Assembly (NCBI RefSeq): GCF_002250505.1
Contig: NZ_NJGY01000004.1
Location: forward strand, 1-59,429
From: Janthinobacterium sp. PC23-8
GTDB taxonomy: Bacteria > Pseudomonadota > Gammaproteobacteria > Burkholderiales > Burkholderiaceae_D
DNA: 59,429 nucleotides
Direction of reading: 5' to 3'
Program-made: the position numbers and the translations under genes
Shown here: positions 44,361 through 52,988 of the stretch, one piece after another
Layout of the letters: each line of letters begins with the position of its first letter
Numbering within the stretch: the first letter of the stretch is position 1
The notes under the pieces: generated by a model
What the model saw: the letters and a program-made list of their open reading frames with translations, nothing else
Told to the model about the DNA's origin: nothing
Databases searched by the model: none

Positions 44361-45392
44361 TCAGCGCCGGAAACGTGCATACGGCGCGGCCAGCGGATCG
44401 CCGATAAACAGGCCCTGCGCCGGCCACAGCACGCTGCCCCAGTAAGCTTCGAGGGCGGTGCTGCCCGACAGGTAGCGGCGCAGCAAGACGCTGGGCTGGG
44501 GGAACTTCTGCCAGTAACTGCACGGCTCGCTCACCGTGCCATAGCTGGCCGTGGCGCCCGCTTCCAGCCAGCGCTGGCTGCTCATTTGCTGCGTACCCTG
44601 CAAGTCGCCGCCAAACGAGGTCAGGTGGTCGGCCAGCGCGCCGGGCAAAAAGCGCAAGGTGTCGAGCTTGGCCACCTTGGCCAGGCCGGTCTGGTAGACC
44701 ATGATGTCCTGCGCGCCTTCCAGGCTGTCCGCCTTCAGGTGCCGGATGGCCAGCTTGCGCTGGGCCAGCATGCCGGCCGGCGGAAACAGCAGCGCGCGGG
44801 TGTTGCGCGCCGCATCCGAGGTCGTCAGGTAATAGGCGCTGGCCGCTGGCGGCGAAAAGCCGCTGACGGCGCCCCGGTCGGCCACCGCCTTGGCTTCCTC
44901 GACGAAATCGATGGGCAGCAGCATCGCCAGGCGCAGGCCCAGCTGGGTGTAGGGCTGCTCCACATTGCTGTTGAAATACGGGCTAGGCTTGCCCGGGTCG
45001 CAGGTCCTCGTGCACTGGCCCGCGTCGTAGCCGAGGGTAAAGGCCGAGGTGATGGAATTGCACTCGACGGCATATGGCGCGCTCCATACCATCAGCACGG
45101 CCTGGATGCCTGGCTTTAACTGGGCGTCGATACGCTCCTTGAGCTGGGCAAACTGATCCATGCTCAGCTTGCGCGGCCGGTTCGGGATATTGACGTGCAC
45201 CACGTTGGCGGCGGCAATCGCATGGACCTTGCGATAATATTCGCCCACTTCAATGCTGTTCGGCTCGGCGTCGTTGATGACGATGGCCAGTTGCGACGGC
45301 TGCAGGCCGGCGGCGGCAACGGGCGCATCGGCGCGGGCGCCAGTGGCAATACCGGCGGCCAAGGTCAGGGTCAGACTTAGAAAAATACGCAA
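44361..45392 (-). CDS. TIGR03790 family protein, exported
   Basis: 343 aa with a signal peptide (IFLSLTLTLAAGIATGARA). The pattern LAIVINDAEPNSIEVGEYYRKVHAIAAANVVHVNIP, VLMVWSAPYAVECNSITSAFTLGYD and the C-terminal FIGDPLAAPYARF fits TIGR03790, a family of unknown function found in genomes with PEP-CTERM/EPS loci. Several cysteines (CTRTC) may form disulfides. It lies 15 nt after the GT4 gene and is the last gene of the EPS operon. Confidence 0.78.
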   Translation of the reverse strand: MRIFLSLTLTLAAGIATGARADAPVAAAGLQPSQLAIVINDAEPNSIEVGEYYRKVHAIAAANVVHVNIPNRPRKLSMDQFAQLKERIDAQLKPGIQAVLMVWSAPYAVECNSITSAFTLGYDAGQCTRTCDPGKPSPYFNSNVEQPYTQLGLRLAMLLPIDFVEEAKAVADRGAVSGFSPPAASAYYLTTSDAARNTRALLFPPAGMLAQRKLAIRHLKADSLEGAQDIMVYQTGLAKVAKLDTLRFLPGALADHLTSFGGDLQGTQQMSSQRWLEAGATASYGTVSEPCSYWQKFPQPSVLLRRYLSGSTALEAYWGSVLWPAQGLFIGDPLAAPYARFRR

Positions 45393-45407
45393 TGGTTCTC
45401 CCTGTAT

Positions 45408-46640
45408 TTATTTGCTCGCTTGCGGCACGGGCGCCGCACCGGGAAACAGGCGCGCATAAGCGGCCAGCAACTTCGGCGCCTCGTATTCCCACTCCAGCTC
45501 GTTGATCACGCGGTGGCGGCCGAACGCCCCCATCTGTTCGCGGCGGGCCGGGTCGTCGAGCAGCTCGACGATCTTGCGCGCCATGTCGACGGGGTCGTTC
45601 TTCAGCGCATACAGCGAGGCATCCTGGGCCGAGACCTTGCCCTCGGCCAGGTCGAACTGCACGATCGGCTTACCCAGCGCCATGTATTCCATGATCTTGT
45701 TCATGGTCGACTTGTCGTTCATGTCGTTGGCCACGTCCGGGTTGACGCACACGTCCGCCGTATTGAGCATTTCCAGCAGTTGCTGGTCAGGCACCCGGCC
45801 CGTGAACGTCACGTAGTCGGCGATGCCCATGTCCTGCGCCATCTGTTTCATCTGTTCCAGCGAGGTGCCGCCGCCGACCAGGCCGAACTGCACATCCTGG
45901 CGCCCCAGCGTCCGCACGATGTAGTGCGCCGCCTGCAGCAGCAGGTCGATGCCTTCCTGGGCGCCCATCACGCCGACATAGCCGACCAGGTAAGCACGGC
46001 CTTGTTTCAGTGTCGGCACCGGCGGCAGCACGCGCAGGCGGTCGAGCTTGGGGCCGCTGCGCACCACGTAGACGTCGCCGGGCGGCATGCCGCCGCGTTC
46101 GATGGCGATCTTCTTGTACGACTCGTTGGTGGCGATCGACACGTCGGCGCTCTGGAACGACCAGCGCTCGAACAGCACCATCAGCTTGTAGAAAAAGTCG
46201 CGCCGGCCGAACTTGGCTTCGTACAGTTCCGGGTTGATGTCATGATGGTCGAACAGAAAGCGCTTGCCCATGGTCAGCTTGAAAAAACCGCCGATCAGGA
46301 ACAGCAGGTCGGGCGGATTGCAGGCGTGAATCACATCGAAGCCGCGCGCGAAATGCACCTTCCACGCCAGGCGGAAGGTGTGAAACAGCGCCAGCGAATA
46401 TTCCACCAGATAACCCTTGGCGCCCTGCGCTTCCAGCGGCAGGTGGTAGCGGTAAATATGGATGCCGTCGATGGCTTCGTAGCGCGACTCATAGCCCTTG
46501 CCGGTGGGGCAGATGATCGACACGGCATAACCGTTCGCTTGCAGCGTGGTCGCTTCCTGCCACACGCGCCGGTCGAATGGCGAGGGCAGGTTTTCCACCA
46601 AAATCAATACCCTGCGGGCTTTACCAGCAGATGCCGTCAT
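45408..46640 (-). CDS. Glycosyltransferase family 4 (EPS)
   Basis: 410-aa GT-B enzyme: N-terminal LILVENLPSPFDRRVWQEATTL (acceptor side), DVIHACNPPDLLFLIG, the second domain starting YLVGYVGVMGAQEGIDLLL, and the donor-binding E-x7-E-like region VCVNPDVANDMNDKSTMNKIMEYMALGKPIVQFD. The start at 46640 lies 20 nt inside the end of the dehydrogenase gene, giving tight coupling. It probably adds a sugar, possibly the uronate made by that dehydrogenase, to the EPS repeat; this is inference. Confidence 0.87.
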   Translation of the reverse strand: MTASAGKARRVLILVENLPSPFDRRVWQEATTLQANGYAVSIICPTGKGYESRYEAIDGIHIYRYHLPLEAQGAKGYLVEYSLALFHTFRLAWKVHFARGFDVIHACNPPDLLFLIGGFFKLTMGKRFLFDHHDINPELYEAKFGRRDFFYKLMVLFERWSFQSADVSIATNESYKKIAIERGGMPPGDVYVVRSGPKLDRLRVLPPVPTLKQGRAYLVGYVGVMGAQEGIDLLLQAAHYIVRTLGRQDVQFGLVGGGTSLEQMKQMAQDMGIADYVTFTGRVPDQQLLEMLNTADVCVNPDVANDMNDKSTMNKIMEYMALGKPIVQFDLAEGKVSAQDASLYALKNDPVDMARKIVELLDDPARREQMGAFGRHRVINELEWEYEAPKLLAAYARLFPGAAPVPQASK

Positions 46641-47931
46641 ATTGCTCTCCACTTTGCTCCTTGCTGATACGTACCAGGTCGACAATATGCTGGTGCGGCT
46701 TGAGGCTGCCTGGCACGGTCTTGAATTCGGCCGCGCCGTTGCCGATGACGATAGTGTCGGCAAAGTCGAGCACGTCCTGCATCGACGTGACCATCAATTT
46801 GGAGATATGCGGGATATGGTTGAGGATGTAATCCTGGTTGGCGCCCGTCAGCGCGGCCAGGTTGACGTTCTTGTCGTACAGTTTCAGCTCATACCCCTTG
46901 CCCAGCAGGTACTCGATCACGTCGACCAGCGGCGACTCGCGCAGGTCATCGGTGCCGGCCTTGAACGAGAAGCCCAGGATGCCGACCTTGCGCGCGCCCT
47001 TGTCGACGATCATCTTGATGCCCTTCTCCACCTGCTTGTGGTTCGACGGCAGAATCGAATTGAGCAGCGGCAAGTCCAGGTCCAGCGTACGCGCCTTGTA
47101 GGTCAGCGCGCGCACGTCTTTCGGCAGGCAGGAGCCGCCAAACGCAAAGCCCGGCTTCATGTAGTACGGCGACAGGTTGAGCTTGGTATCCTGGCAGAAG
47201 ATCTCCATCACCTTGTGGCCGTCGATGCCGACCGCCTTGCAGATATTGCCGATCTCGTTGGCAAACGCCACTTTCACGGCATGCCAGGTGTTGTCGGTGT
47301 ACTTGACCATCTCGGCAGTTTCCACATCGGTGCGCACCAGCGGCGCGTCCATTTTTTCGTACAGCTGCACCAGCAGCGTGCCGGCCTTTTCATCGGACTC
47401 GCCGATCACGGTCTTGGGCGGATGGTAGTAGTCGTGGACGGCCGTGCCTTCGCGCAGGAATTCCGGGTTGTTGCACACGCCGAAGTCAACCCCGGCCACC
47501 TTGCCCGAGGCCGCTTCCAGGGTCGGGATCACCAGCGAACGCATCGAGCCGGGCAGCATGGTGGAACGCGCGACGACCACGTGGAAAGTGTCTTTTTCGG
47601 CAATCGCCGCGCCGATTTCCTGGCACACCTTGCGCACATGGCTCAGGTCCAGGTTGCCATTGAGCTGGGACGGCGTGCCGACGCAGATCAGCGACATGTC
47701 GGAACCGAACACGGCGTCGCGCACGTCCGCCGTGGCGCGCAGATGGCCGCTCTTGACTGTGGCGGCGATCATCTCGCCGATGTCTTTTTCGATGATGGGC
47801 GTGGCGCCCTGGTTGATCAGGTCGACCTTGGTCTTGTTCGGGTCGACGCCGATCACCTGATGACCGTCGGTGGCCAGGCAACCGGCGGAGACGGCGCCGA
47901 CATAGCCCAGACCAAAGATACTAATTTTCAT
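46621..47931 (-). CDS. GDP-mannose 6-dehydrogenase (AlgD-type)
   Basis: 436-aa NAD-dependent four-electron nucleotide-sugar dehydrogenase. MKISIFGLGYVGAVSAGCLA is the NAD site; CNNPEFLREGTAVHDY, PGFAFGGSCLPKDVRALT with catalytic cysteine, and LGFSFKAGTDDLRESPLV follow. By recall, the whole pattern, including the ending DGICW, is closer to Pseudomonas AlgD than to UDP-glucose dehydrogenase (Ugd). The product would then be GDP-mannuronate. No alg8/alg44 polymerase is seen, so this is not a normal alginate operon. Separation of AlgD from Ugd rests on my recall of residues, so confidence is moderate. Confidence 0.78.
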   Translation of the reverse strand: MKISIFGLGYVGAVSAGCLATDGHQVIGVDPNKTKVDLINQGATPIIEKDIGEMIAATVKSGHLRATADVRDAVFGSDMSLICVGTPSQLNGNLDLSHVRKVCQEIGAAIAEKDTFHVVVARSTMLPGSMRSLVIPTLEAASGKVAGVDFGVCNNPEFLREGTAVHDYYHPPKTVIGESDEKAGTLLVQLYEKMDAPLVRTDVETAEMVKYTDNTWHAVKVAFANEIGNICKAVGIDGHKVMEIFCQDTKLNLSPYYMKPGFAFGGSCLPKDVRALTYKARTLDLDLPLLNSILPSNHKQVEKGIKMIVDKGARKVGILGFSFKAGTDDLRESPLVDVIEYLLGKGYELKLYDKNVNLAALTGANQDYILNHIPHISKLMVTSMQDVLDFADTIVIGNGAAEFKTVPGSLKPHQHIVDLVRISKEQSGEQYDGICW

Positions 47932-47950
47932 GTTTTTCCTCGTTAATTTT

Positions 47951-49939
47951 CTACAGGACCGATGTCGTCAAGTGTAATGTGGTGCGCAGCCTGGCTGCGC
48001 CGGTTAGCCGCGCGCGCCAGGCCAAAGTGGGCGCGGCCTGTTTTTCATCAAAGCGATGCGAGATCCAGCCCAGCACCGGCTGCTCGCCGCCGCGCACCAA
48101 GGTCATCGTGGCGCCGGGCGCGTCCGGCAAGTGCATTTCAAGCGAGAAAGCAGCGCCTTGCACCTGCAGCACACCACCGTCCAGCGCCACCTGGCATTGC
48201 TGATCGAGATGCCAGAACAGCTCCACTTCATGCGCGCCGCGGCATTCGAGCACGTCGTCGATGACGATGCGCGCCGCGTCCGGCGTCACGCTGACCTCGC
48301 GCCGGTGCAAAACAGGATCGTTCAAGGCCATATAGCCGTCGTGGCTGGCGCTCCAGAACTGCCCTTCGGCATCCTCGCGCCAGGCCTGGCAGCTTGCCCT
48401 GGCCTTGCGCAGCCATAAAAAATTGCCGCCCGATTCGGACTGGTCGCGGCCATCGATGCGCACGCAATTGTGCGCGCTGGTGCCACGGAAATAATCGCGC
48501 CACCGCTTTTGCGTGTGATAGGCGTAGGTGCCGGGGTCGACCAGCACCGCCTGGCCGGCCACCGACAGGCTCAAGGCCAGCGCGTCGGCGTGGCCATGGG
48601 CGGCGATGCCCAGGTAGCCAAGCGGGCCGGCATCGAGCACCAGCCGCACCTCGGTGGGCGTATCGAGACGCGCGCCCATGATGTAATAGCCGCCATCGGC
48701 GAAACTGCGCGGCAAATTGATGGCCGCAGCGGCCGGCAAGGCCTCGAATGCCTGCCGGCCCGCCTCGCCCAGCAGCCAGGCGCTCTTGTCGTCAAAAGCG
48801 CCCGCCTTGCGCTTGAAATCGCTGCGCGCGAACAGCGCCGCGCCGCTGGCCAGCAGCGAGCGATACTCATTGGCGCCCGGCGACTTGTCCCAGTTGGCCA
48901 GGCGGGCATCGTCGGCGTCGCCGATCATCGGCAGCTCGCCCGCCACATTCATGATGGCGGCAATAAACTCCAGCATGGCCTCCAACTGTTGCAGGAACGC
49001 CGGCGAACGGGGCCGGCCATTGGCGCGGCCGGCCAGCACGCACAGCAGCATTTCGTCGGCCAGCGTATGCTGATAATAAATTGCCTGCTCGCGGTTGACG
49101 CCGTCCGGGCCGTTCTGCAGCAAGGCCTGCTGTTCCAGTTCGCGCGCCGTTTGCGCCAGCCACACCACACTTTCCGGCCAGCAGGGCCAGGTCAGCGCCG
49201 CCACGTGCAAGCCCGTCAGTTCGCCAAACAGATGGTTGTTGGCCGACGAGTGGCGCGAAAAATGGCCGGCAATAAAATGGCAATGCTGGTAGATGCTGGC
49301 CAGCCAGCGCTGCAGGAAGGCCTGGCCGGCGGCACCGTGAAACAGCGGACACTCGACGCCGCCCAACAACTGCCAGGCATGCGACCAGCTGACCAGGCGC
49401 AAGGCCAGTTCCAGCGCGCTGCTCCAGTTCGCTCCAAGCGGATACGGACACTGTTGCCACCACGATTCCAGCAGCGTCTGCACGGCCTGGGCGTAGCGCA
49501 TCTCGCCGCCGAGGCGGTACGCCATCGCCAGATCGGCGATGCACAGGTGCCGGTTCGGCTCCCACAGGCATTTGATATCGCCGACCACCGCTTCATCGCG
49601 GTAATCGAGGGTCTTGCCAAAGGTGAGCGGCGCCACGATGCCGGTCTTCGGGTCGCGGTTCCACTGGGGCGGACAGCCGAGCGCCATGTCGCGCAGCGCG
49701 AACACATTGTAGCGGCCGGCCAGGATGCGCTCGGCCGCCGCCAGGTGCGGCGCGCCATCCGCTGGCAAGCCCAGCCAGGGCTGGCCGAAGCACGCCAGCG
49801 ACGGCGGCGGCGGCACATGCGCCAGACCGATGCCGCGCGCCTGCAAGCGGTGCCGCACGGCGTCGCACACGCGGTGCGCCACTTCCGGCGCCCCCATGGC
49901 GCGCAGACGGTTCAGTTTCCAGGACAGATTAGCCAGCAT
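47951..49939 (-). CDS. Heparinase II/III family protein, no signal peptide
   Basis: 662 aa: an N-terminal alpha/alpha-toroid part (about 1-370; CLWEPNRHLCIADLAMAYRLGG, WSSALELALRLVSW) and a C-terminal beta domain with AAHGHADALALSLSVAGQAVLVDPGTYAYH, FRGTSAHNCVRIDG. Heparinase II/III proteins are polysaccharide lyases of uronate-containing chains. No signal peptide is visible, unlike the paralogue at 54326, so it may act on lipid-linked or cytosolic intermediates, or be exported otherwise. It lies 19 nt before the AlgD-type gene and 9 nt after asnB. Confidence 0.88.
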   Translation of the reverse strand: MLANLSWKLNRLRAMGAPEVAHRVCDAVRHRLQARGIGLAHVPPPPSLACFGQPWLGLPADGAPHLAAAERILAGRYNVFALRDMALGCPPQWNRDPKTGIVAPLTFGKTLDYRDEAVVGDIKCLWEPNRHLCIADLAMAYRLGGEMRYAQAVQTLLESWWQQCPYPLGANWSSALELALRLVSWSHAWQLLGGVECPLFHGAAGQAFLQRWLASIYQHCHFIAGHFSRHSSANNHLFGELTGLHVAALTWPCWPESVVWLAQTARELEQQALLQNGPDGVNREQAIYYQHTLADEMLLCVLAGRANGRPRSPAFLQQLEAMLEFIAAIMNVAGELPMIGDADDARLANWDKSPGANEYRSLLASGAALFARSDFKRKAGAFDDKSAWLLGEAGRQAFEALPAAAAINLPRSFADGGYYIMGARLDTPTEVRLVLDAGPLGYLGIAAHGHADALALSLSVAGQAVLVDPGTYAYHTQKRWRDYFRGTSAHNCVRIDGRDQSESGGNFLWLRKARASCQAWREDAEGQFWSASHDGYMALNDPVLHRREVSVTPDAARIVIDDVLECRGAHEVELFWHLDQQCQVALDGGVLQVQGAAFSLEMHLPDAPGATMTLVRGGEQPVLGWISHRFDEKQAAPTLAWRARLTGAARLRTTLHLTTSVL

Positions 49940-49948
49940 GGTGGGCGC

Positions 49949-51817
49949 TCACAGATACTGGCGATGCCAGATTTCCAGGGTCAGCAAGCTCCACAGCAGC
50001 TTTTCATGGTTTTGCCGCCCCTTTACATGCTCGGCCAGCACCTGCCCGAGCGCGTTTGCATGGTAGTAGTGGCGCGTGCGCGAGGAGGCGCCCGTCAGGT
50101 GTTCGTACAGATAGTCTTTCATGGGACCGCGGAACCATGCATTGACGGGCACGCGAAAGCCCACTTTCGGCCGCGCCAGGATCGCCGGCGGCAGCAGCTG
50201 CTTCATCGCTTCGCGCAGAATCCACTTGGTGGTGCGCCCGCGCACGCGGTAGTGGTCCGGCAGGGTCGAGACATAGGCGGCCAGCTCGTGGTCCATGAAG
50301 GGCATGCGCGCTTCGAGCGAGGCGGCCATGGTCATGCGGTCGCCGCGCTCGAGCAGGTTGTCGGGCAGCCAGCTGTGCTGGTCGAAACACAGGATGCGGC
50401 GCAGCGCGCTGTTGTCGCCGCCGCCACAGCCGAGACCTGTTTCGCGCGGGCGCCGTGGCGCCGGCATGGCCACCAGGCGCGCGCGTTCCTGGTCCGACAT
50501 CATGCCGAACCAGCGCGGCATGCGCTCGTCGAACGCCTCCAGGCCCAGGTTGACAATGGCCGTCTTGGCGCGCCGAAAACGATACGGCAAGGCGCCGATG
50601 GCCGGCTCGATCAGGCCGCGCCGCAACCAGCCCGGCAACTGCTGGTAGCTGCCCGCGTAGCGCTCGTACACATGCTTGGGATAGCCACCTAAAATTTCAT
50701 CGGCGCCCTCGCCCGTGAGCACCATCTTGACCGTCTTGCGCGATTGCTTCGCCAGCAGATAGATGGGAATGTCGGACGGTTCGGCCACGGGGGCGTCGCG
50801 AAAGCGCACCAGCTCGGGCAGCAGCGCGATCACCTGGTCGACCGACACTTCCAGCGCATGGTGGTCGGTGGAAAACTGGCGCGCAATGTCAGCCGCATAG
50901 GCCAGCTCGCTGAAGCCGCCCTCCCTGAAGCCGACCGAAAACGTTTTGACGGGCACGCCGGCATGGCGCGACATCAGGGCCACCACGGCCGAGGAATCGA
51001 TGCCGCCGGACAAAAACGCGCCGAAGGGCACATCGGCAATCATGCGGATGCGCACCGACTCGTCGAGCTTGTCGAGGAAGGTGGCGACCGGGTCGGCCGG
51101 CACGCGGCAGGCCACGCGCGGGCGGCTATCGGGCGCAATGTAGTACACGCGCTCGCGCAGCACGCCGTTGTCCCAGGTGGCGCTCGAACCGGGGGCGAGT
51201 TTCCTGATGCCCTGGAACAGGGTGGCCGGACCGGGCGCGTAGCGGTAGGCAAAATAATCCCAGACCGCGCCTGCGTCGGCCTGCGCCGTCACGCCCGGCA
51301 AGGCCAGCAGCGCCTTGATTTCCGAACCGAAGGCAAGCCGGCCTTCGTGCTGCCACAGGAACAGCGGCTTCTTGCCAAACGGGTCGCGCGCCAGGAACAG
51401 GCGGTTGTGGCGCGCATCCCAGATGGCAAAGGCAAACATGCCGCGGAAGTGGCGCACGCAGTCCTCGCCCCACTGCACATAGGCATGGACAATGGTTTCC
51501 GTATCGGAGGCGGTGCGAAAACGGTGCCCCAGCGCAATTAACTCCTCGCGCAGCAGCTGGTAGTTGTAGATTTCGCCGTTGAAGATGATCTGTACGTCGC
51601 CCGCCTCGTTGCCCAGCGGCTGGTGGCCGGTGGCGATATCGATGATGGACAAGCGCCGGTGCAGCAAGCCGACCCGCCAGGCGCCGTCCAGCGTGGCGGC
51701 CTGCAGCACGCCGGTGTCATCGGGGCCGCGGTGCGCGATGGCGCGCCCCATGGACTCGAGCGCGGCCAACTGGCCGGCGTCGGACGAGGGAAAGATCAAA
51801 CCGGCAATACCGCACAT
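49949..51817 (-). CDS. AsnB-type amidotransferase (XrtA/PEP-CTERM system type)
   Basis: 622 aa: N-terminal Ntn glutaminase beginning MCGIAGLIF (Cys2 nucleophile), with HRGPDDTG, LLHRRLSIID and FNGEIYNY; C-terminal synthetase domain with PPi loop FLSGGIDSSAVV and TGEGADEILGGYPKH. It is one of the amidotransferase 1 proteins associated with exosortase A loci, though this rests on context. In polymer loci such enzymes amidate uronic acids or other carboxyls rather than make asparagine. With the AlgD-type enzyme two genes downstream, amidation of mannuronate is a natural hypothesis. Confidence 0.87.
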   Translation of the reverse strand: MCGIAGLIFPSSDAGQLAALESMGRAIAHRGPDDTGVLQAATLDGAWRVGLLHRRLSIIDIATGHQPLGNEAGDVQIIFNGEIYNYQLLREELIALGHRFRTASDTETIVHAYVQWGEDCVRHFRGMFAFAIWDARHNRLFLARDPFGKKPLFLWQHEGRLAFGSEIKALLALPGVTAQADAGAVWDYFAYRYAPGPATLFQGIRKLAPGSSATWDNGVLRERVYYIAPDSRPRVACRVPADPVATFLDKLDESVRIRMIADVPFGAFLSGGIDSSAVVALMSRHAGVPVKTFSVGFREGGFSELAYAADIARQFSTDHHALEVSVDQVIALLPELVRFRDAPVAEPSDIPIYLLAKQSRKTVKMVLTGEGADEILGGYPKHVYERYAGSYQQLPGWLRRGLIEPAIGALPYRFRRAKTAIVNLGLEAFDERMPRWFGMMSDQERARLVAMPAPRRPRETGLGCGGGDNSALRRILCFDQHSWLPDNLLERGDRMTMAASLEARMPFMDHELAAYVSTLPDHYRVRGRTTKWILREAMKQLLPPAILARPKVGFRVPVNAWFRGPMKDYLYEHLTGASSRTRHYYHANALGQVLAEHVKGRQNHEKLLWSLLTLEIWHRQYL

Positions 51818-51840
51818 AATAGCTCGCTTGAAAAAACGGT

Positions 51841-52932
51841 TTACGCCACCGGCGGCGCCAGCATGGCGCGGTAGACGCGTCCGAAATCGTGCGCCAGGCG
51901 CTCGACCGCGTAGTGACTGTCGATGCGCTCGCGGCAGGCCTGGCCCATGCGCCGCAGCAGCGCGCGGTCGCCATCGAGCCGCGCGATGGCCTCGGCCAGC
52001 GCCTGCGGATCGCGCGGCGGCACGAACAGGCCGTGCACGCCATCTTGCACCACGTCGGGAATCGCGCCCACCGGGCAGATCAGCACCGGTGTGCGCGCGG
52101 CCATGCTTTCCAACAAAGCATACGGCAATCCTTCATGATGCGTGGGGAAACCGAACACATCGGCGCCGCGCCACAAGGCTTGCTTGGCCGCCCCAAACAC
52201 CGGGCCCAGGAAGCGCACCTGCGCCTGCAGCCCCAGCGCCGCCACCCTCGCCCGCAAGGCCTTTTCGGCAGGGCCGCTGCCGGCCAGCGCCAGGGTCGCG
52301 GAGCTGCCGGCCGCGCGCGCCAGCGCCAGCGCCTCGACCAGTTCGAACAGGCCCTTGCTTTCGGCCAGGCGCCCGACATAGACCAGCGACAGCGGCAACT
52401 GCGGCAGCGACGGTTTCTCACCAGCATCAAGCCCGGCATCGATAGCGTTAGGAATCACTTCCAGCGGCAGGGCAGGATCGAAACTGCGGTAGCCGCGCAA
52501 TTCGCATTGCGCCAGCAGCACCACCGCATCAGGCAGGCGCAGCACCCGGCGCAGCAAGCCCGTCAACAAAGGCTTGCCACCAAAAAACACCTGCGGCAAG
52601 GCGCCGCCATGCACCTGGTACAGCACGCGCTTGCCCATGGCCTTGGCCACCAGCAAGTAGACCAGGTCGCGCCAGTAGCTTTTCTGCTCCATCGAGGTAT
52701 TGATATGCACAATCTGCGGCCGCGCCACGCGCAAGGCACGCAAAAACTGGAACGGGCTGCAGGCAAAGCGCAACAGCTTGTGCGGGCGCGATTCGCGCCG
52801 CCCTTCGCTGCCCACCTGGAAATGCACGAGTTGAAAGTCGCGCGCCAACGAACAATGGAACAATTGATTCAGATGCGTGGTCACGCCACTGACGGCATCG
52901 AGGGCGGGGCCAAGCAACATTACTGTAGTCAT
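51841..52932 (-). CDS. Glycosyltransferase family 4 (EPS)
   Basis: 363-aa GT-B enzyme: MLLGPALDAVSGVTTHLNQL, PQIVHINTSMEQKSYWRD, GYRSFDPALPLEVIPNAIDA, LSLVYVGRLAESKGLFELVEAL and FGFPTHHEGLPYALLESMAARTPVLICPVGAIPDVV (donor-binding E-x7-E). The ATG at 52932 has no ribosome site and lies 6 nt after a perfect -10 element, see the separate entry. Substrate unknown. Confidence 0.88.
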   Translation of the reverse strand: MTTVMLLGPALDAVSGVTTHLNQLFHCSLARDFQLVHFQVGSEGRRESRPHKLLRFACSPFQFLRALRVARPQIVHINTSMEQKSYWRDLVYLLVAKAMGKRVLYQVHGGALPQVFFGGKPLLTGLLRRVLRLPDAVVLLAQCELRGYRSFDPALPLEVIPNAIDAGLDAGEKPSLPQLPLSLVYVGRLAESKGLFELVEALALARAAGSSATLALAGSGPAEKALRARVAALGLQAQVRFLGPVFGAAKQALWRGADVFGFPTHHEGLPYALLESMAARTPVLICPVGAIPDVVQDGVHGLFVPPRDPQALAEAIARLDGDRALLRRMGQACRERIDSHYAVERLAHDFGRVYRAMLAPPVA

Positions 52933-52938
52933 ATTGGC

Positions 52939-52944
52939 ATTATA
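52939..52944 (-). promoter_or_regulatory. Perfect -10 (TATAAT) placing +1 at the GT4 start codon
   Basis: The minus strand has TATAAT at 52944-52939, then GCCAAT and the ATG of the glycosyltransferase. A start of transcription seven bases beyond the -10 would fall on the A of the ATG, so a leaderless mRNA is possible. The -35 region (GCACAA or CGCACA) is poor. The 56-nt spacer is strongly AT-rich inside a GC-rich operon. Confidence 0.4.
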
Positions 52945-52988
52945 TTTTATAAATATGTAATTGTGCGATGGGAAACTGTTTTTCCGCC

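Noticed and set aside
48470..50692. A long open frame of ~740 codons on the plus strand over the heparinase and asnB genes
   Set aside because: It is antisense to two recognisable genes and arises because high-GC coding sequence avoids stops in the opposite frame; its translation has no family resemblance. The same holds for long frames at 4145-5662, 8376-9797, 11925-13442, 22916-24709, 24797-26428, 27251-29221, 32001-33278 and 54317-56122.
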